Origin: an uncultured Ruminococcus sp.
GTDB lineage: Bacteria; Bacillota; Clostridia; Oscillospirales; CAG-272
DNA length: 16,944 nucleotides
Direction of reading: 5' to 3'
Assembly (NCBI GenBank): GCA_902765885.1
Contig: CACXBN010000220.1
Span: forward strand, 1 to 16,944
Shown here: positions 14,742 to 16,944 of the stretch, piece after piece
How the letters are laid out: the number at the start of each line of letters is the position of its first letter
Position numbering within the stretch: position 1 is the first letter of the stretch
Program-made: the position numbers and the translations under genes
Notes under the pieces: model-generated
Told to the model about the DNA's origin: nothing
What the model saw: only the letters and a program-made list of their open reading frames with translations
Database searches by the model: none

Positions 14742-15521
14742 ATGAAGAAATCTTTCAAAGACATCTTTAAAGAAGGCATTCTTACAAACAACCCCACATT
14801 TGTCCAGCTTCTCGGTATGTGTCCGACACTTGCGACCACTACATCAGTCACAAATGCGATAGGCATGGGCCTTTCGACGACAGTGGTTCTTATCTTCTCG
14901 AACTTTCTCATTTCACTTTTGAGAAAAATAATACCGAAACAGGTCAGAATAGCCGCATACATAGTCATTATCTCAGGCTTTGTGACAGCTGTTGAGCTTC
15001 TTATAAAAGCATATCTTCCGGCACTCAATGCCTCTCTCGGCCTGTTTATACCTCTTATAGTCGTCAACTGCATAATACTTGCAAGGGCAGAGGCATTCGC
15101 GTCAAAAAACGATCCCGTAAGATCGGCATGTGACGGTATTGCAACAGGTCTTGGCTTTACCATTGCTCTGATCATAGTCGCAACGATCCGCGAGCTTCTC
15201 GGAAGCGGTATGCTGTTTGCCGGAGCTGACGGCACGGGCGGCATCCAGATACTCGGAGACTGGTATTCACCGGCAACGATATTCTTAATGCCGACAGGCG
15301 CATTCCTTACTCTCGGATTCGTCATAGCTCTTGTACAGAAGATCCGCAATACCGTTGCGGAACAGACAAGACTGAAGGAGCTTCTCGACGATGCAGTAAA
15401 GCACGGATATACGAGCGAATATCTCGAAAGATATAAAAAGAAGAAAAACAAAAACAAGGTCTCAACAGAAATCGTTGATGCCGCAGACAAGTATCCTGAA
15501 CAGAAAGGAGAAGAGAAATAA
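14742..15521 (+). CDS. rnfE: Rnf complex subunit E, membrane iron-sulfur subunit
   Basis: RnfE pairs with RnfA, its homologue, to form the membrane core that holds an intramembrane iron-sulfur centre and the likely ion-coupling site. The 259 residues have about six hydrophobic helices. The two expected centre ligands are C27 in 'LLGMCPTLATT' and C110 in 'VVNCIILARAEAFA'. After the last helix (about residue 200) a charged tail of about 60 residues follows, including KKKKNKNK, longer than in most RnfE proteins I know. The strong site GGGGGTGG (14730-14737) precedes the ATG. The stop TAA shares its last A with the rnfA start at 15521, suggesting coupled translation of the two paired subunits. 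Confidence 0.96.
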   Translation: MKKSFKDIFKEGILTNNPTFVQLLGMCPTLATTTSVTNAIGMGLSTTVVLIFSNFLISLLRKIIPKQVRIAAYIVIISGFVTAVELLIKAYLPALNASLGLFIPLIVVNCIILARAEAFASKNDPVRSACDGIATGLGFTIALIIVATIRELLGSGMLFAGADGTGGIQILGDWYSPATIFLMPTGAFLTLGFVIALVQKIRNTVAEQTRLKELLDDAVKHGYTSEYLERYKKKKNKNKVSTEIVDAADKYPEQKGEEK

Positions 15522-16099
15522 TGGGAAACATCCTTCTTATAATGTTTTCTGCAATTCTTGTCGAAAACTTCATCTTCTCCAGATTCTACGGATGCTGTCC
15601 GTTTCTCGGAGTTTCAAACAAGCCGTCTACAGCCCTCGGCATGGGCATGGCAGTTACATTCGTTATGACCATTTCATCTGCCGTTACATGGGCCATATAC
15701 CATCTCGTGCTTGAAAAACTCGGGCTTGAATATCTTAAAACGGTTGCGTTTATCCTTGTCATAGCAGCTCTCGTTCAGTTTATCGAGATGTTTTTAAGAA
15801 AATTCGTGCCGGCTCTGTACAGCTCACTTGGAATTTACCTTCCTCTGATTACGACAAACTGTGCCGTCCTCGGTGCAGCGCTCGTGAACATTGAGACGGG
15901 AAGATCGTTTATAGAAGCCACTGTGTTCGGATTCTCGGCAGCCCTCGGGTTTACGATGGCAATACTGATTTTTGCAGGAGTGAGAGAAAGACTCAATTTT
16001 GCCGAGCCGCCGAAATCATTCAAGGGTTTCCCGATACTGCTTATATCGGCAGGCCTTGCAGCCATGGCGTTTTCCGGATTTTCCGGAATGAGATTCTGA
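15521..16099 (+). CDS. rnfA: Rnf complex subunit A, membrane iron-sulfur subunit
   Basis: RnfA is the partner of RnfE in the membrane core. The 192 residues match the standard length, with six predicted helices. The conserved motifs are 'VENFIFSRFYGCCPFLGVS', with C25 and C26, and 'PLITTNCAVLGAAL', with C113. The helices of RnfA and RnfE are inserted in opposite orientation in known complexes, so that C25 or C26 and C113 join the RnfE cysteines at one centre. The ribosome site AAAGGAG (15504-15510) lies inside the end of rnfE and the genes overlap by one base. The rnfB start follows after 15 bases. Confidence 0.97.
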   Translation: MGNILLIMFSAILVENFIFSRFYGCCPFLGVSNKPSTALGMGMAVTFVMTISSAVTWAIYHLVLEKLGLEYLKTVAFILVIAALVQFIEMFLRKFVPALYSSLGIYLPLITTNCAVLGAALVNIETGRSFIEATVFGFSAALGFTMAILIFAGVRERLNFAEPPKSFKGFPILLISAGLAAMAFSGFSGMRF

Positions 16100-16114
16100 C
16101 GGGAGGGTTGCAAT

Positions 16115-16944
16115 ATGGAATCTATTTTATACCCGGCCCTCGTATTTCTTGCTATAGGCGGGGTTGCCGGCATACTGCTCGCCGTTGCCTCGAAAGTCTT
16201 TGCCGTAAAGAAAGACGAAAAAGCAGAGAAGATACTTGAAGTCCTTCCGGGAGCTAACTGCGGCGGATGCGGATATTCAGGCTGTTCGGCTCTTGCGGAT
16301 GCCATTGCAAACGGTGAGGCAAAAGTAAGCGCGTGCACCGCGGGCGGCGCGGAAGTTGCCGGAAAGGTCGCTTCCATAATGGGAGTTGAAGCCGGAGAGA
16401 TCAAACATATGAGAGCACAGGTAATGTGCTCGGGCACAAATGAATTTGCAAAGAAAAAATATGTATATGAAGGCGTTGATGACTGTGTCGCTGCATCAAA
16501 AATAGGCGGAGGGAGCAAGCTTTGTCCCAATGGGTGCATAGGACTCGGTACGTGCGCAAAAGCCTGCCCGTTTGAGGCGATTACCGTAAAAGAAGGAGTT
16601 GCGGCAGTTGACTATACCAAATGCCGCGGTTGCGGGGTATGCGTTTCAGCCTGCCCGAAGCACATAATAAAGCTCATTCCTTTCAACAGCAGACACTGGG
16701 TGGGATGCATGTCTGAGGACAACGGCAAAGACACCAGAGCGGTCTGTGATGTCGGATGTATTTCATGCAGACTTTGCGAAAAGAACTGCCCTACGGGAGC
16801 CATAACGGTAGACAACTTCCGTGCGCATATCGACTATGACAAGTGCATTGCCTGTGACAAATGCATAGATAAATGCCCAAGGCATATCATCTGGTCAGGC
16901 GAAACACAGGGCAAGCTCGGACTCATCATCACAAGAGAAAGAAT
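16115..16944 (+). CDS. rnfB: Rnf complex subunit B, ferredoxin-accepting iron-sulfur subunit (3' partial)
   Basis: The frame opens at ATG 16115 with GGGAGGG at 16101-16107 and runs without a stop to the window end, giving 276 visible codons. RnfB accepts electrons from reduced ferredoxin. Residues about 5-28 form one membrane helix. A first cluster domain with ANCGGCGYSGC (47-57) and C74 follows. Then come repeated ferredoxin motifs: CPNGCIGLGTCAKACP (137-152), CRGCGVCVSACP (170-181), CDVGCISCRLCEKNCP (211-226) and CIACDKCIDKCP (244-255). The cysteines suffice for at least five [4Fe-4S] clusters. Clostridial RnfB proteins have about 265-330 residues, so only a short end should be missing. Unlike rnfG, nothing looks added at the N-terminus. 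Confidence 0.95.
   Translation, partial: MESILYPALVFLAIGGVAGILLAVASKVFAVKKDEKAEKILEVLPGANCGGCGYSGCSALADAIANGEAKVSACTAGGAEVAGKVASIMGVEAGEIKHMRAQVMCSGTNEFAKKKYVYEGVDDCVAASKIGGGSKLCPNGCIGLGTCAKACPFEAITVKEGVAAVDYTKCRGCGVCVSACPKHIIKLIPFNSRHWVGCMSEDNGKDTRAVCDVGCISCRLCEKNCPTGAITVDNFRAHIDYDKCIACDKCIDKCPRHIIWSGETQGKLGLIITRER

Noticed and set aside
14726..15490. Long minus-strand open frame (254 codons) across rnfE
   Set aside because: It is the antisense shadow of rnfE, which has a clear ribosome site, conserved cysteines and operon context. The antisense product shows no recognisable motif.
15835..16539. Minus-strand open frame (234 codons) across rnfA and rnfB
   Set aside because: It spans two well-supported Rnf genes in the opposite direction and has no recognised motif or ribosome site.
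1..16944. CRISPR array, prophage, intact insertion sequence or toxin-antitoxin pair
   Set aside because: I saw no regularly spaced direct repeats, transposase, integrase or small paired toxin genes on either strand.

Overview
The window reads as an ordinary chromosomal segment of an anaerobic Clostridia-class bacterium (Bacillota). Supporting this are purine-rich GGAGG-type ribosome sites, near-consensus sigma-A promoters, a six-gene Rnf cluster in the clostridial order C-D-G-E-A-B, a clostridial-looking MurC, and a dCache hybrid histidine kinase of the type common in gut and sediment Clostridia. I cannot fix the family from the sequence alone.

Layout, left to right. (1) 1-276 is the 3' end of a gene whose visible part resembles a fibronectin-III-like domain. 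(2) 306-450 is a compact tRNA-Gly(CCC) unit with its own consensus promoter and terminator. (3) 483-2834 holds two envelope genes, a GtrA-domain membrane protein with a cut-down glycosyltransferase part and murC, closed by a terminator. (4) 2880-3914 is a PLP threonine-aldolase-like enzyme. (5) 3957-7043 is a large membrane hybrid sensor kinase (dCache, PAS-like, HisKA, HATPase, two receiver domains) interrupted by one in-frame TAA at codon 200. (6) 7184-9852 is a tight operon of upp, an RluA-family pseudouridine synthase and a lipoprotein, with a strong terminator. (7) 9853-10084 is a non-coding stretch with nested inverted repeats. (8) 10156-10983 is a minus-strand sugar-phosphate isomerase/epimerase with its own promoter and terminator. 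(9) 11163-16944 is the rnf operon, rnfC, rnfD, rnfG, rnfE, rnfA and the start of rnfB, which runs off the window end.

The rnf genes encode a membrane complex that couples electron flow from reduced ferredoxin to NAD+ with export of Na+ or H+, so this is probably a central energy-conserving locus of the cell. RnfB takes electrons from ferredoxin, RnfA/E carry an intramembrane iron-sulfur centre, RnfG and RnfD carry covalent FMN, and RnfC passes electrons to NAD+. The other genes serve envelope precursor synthesis, tRNA supply, amino-acid metabolism, pyrimidine salvage and RNA modification, and have no evident link to it.

I found no convincing undescribed system, CRISPR array, phage or intact mobile element. 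The points most worth a second look are the single nonsense codon in the hybrid kinase, the roughly 195-residue acidic extension on RnfG, the nested inverted repeats at 9950-10040, and the truncated glycosyltransferase-GtrA gene beside a tRNA whose stems carry two mismatches.
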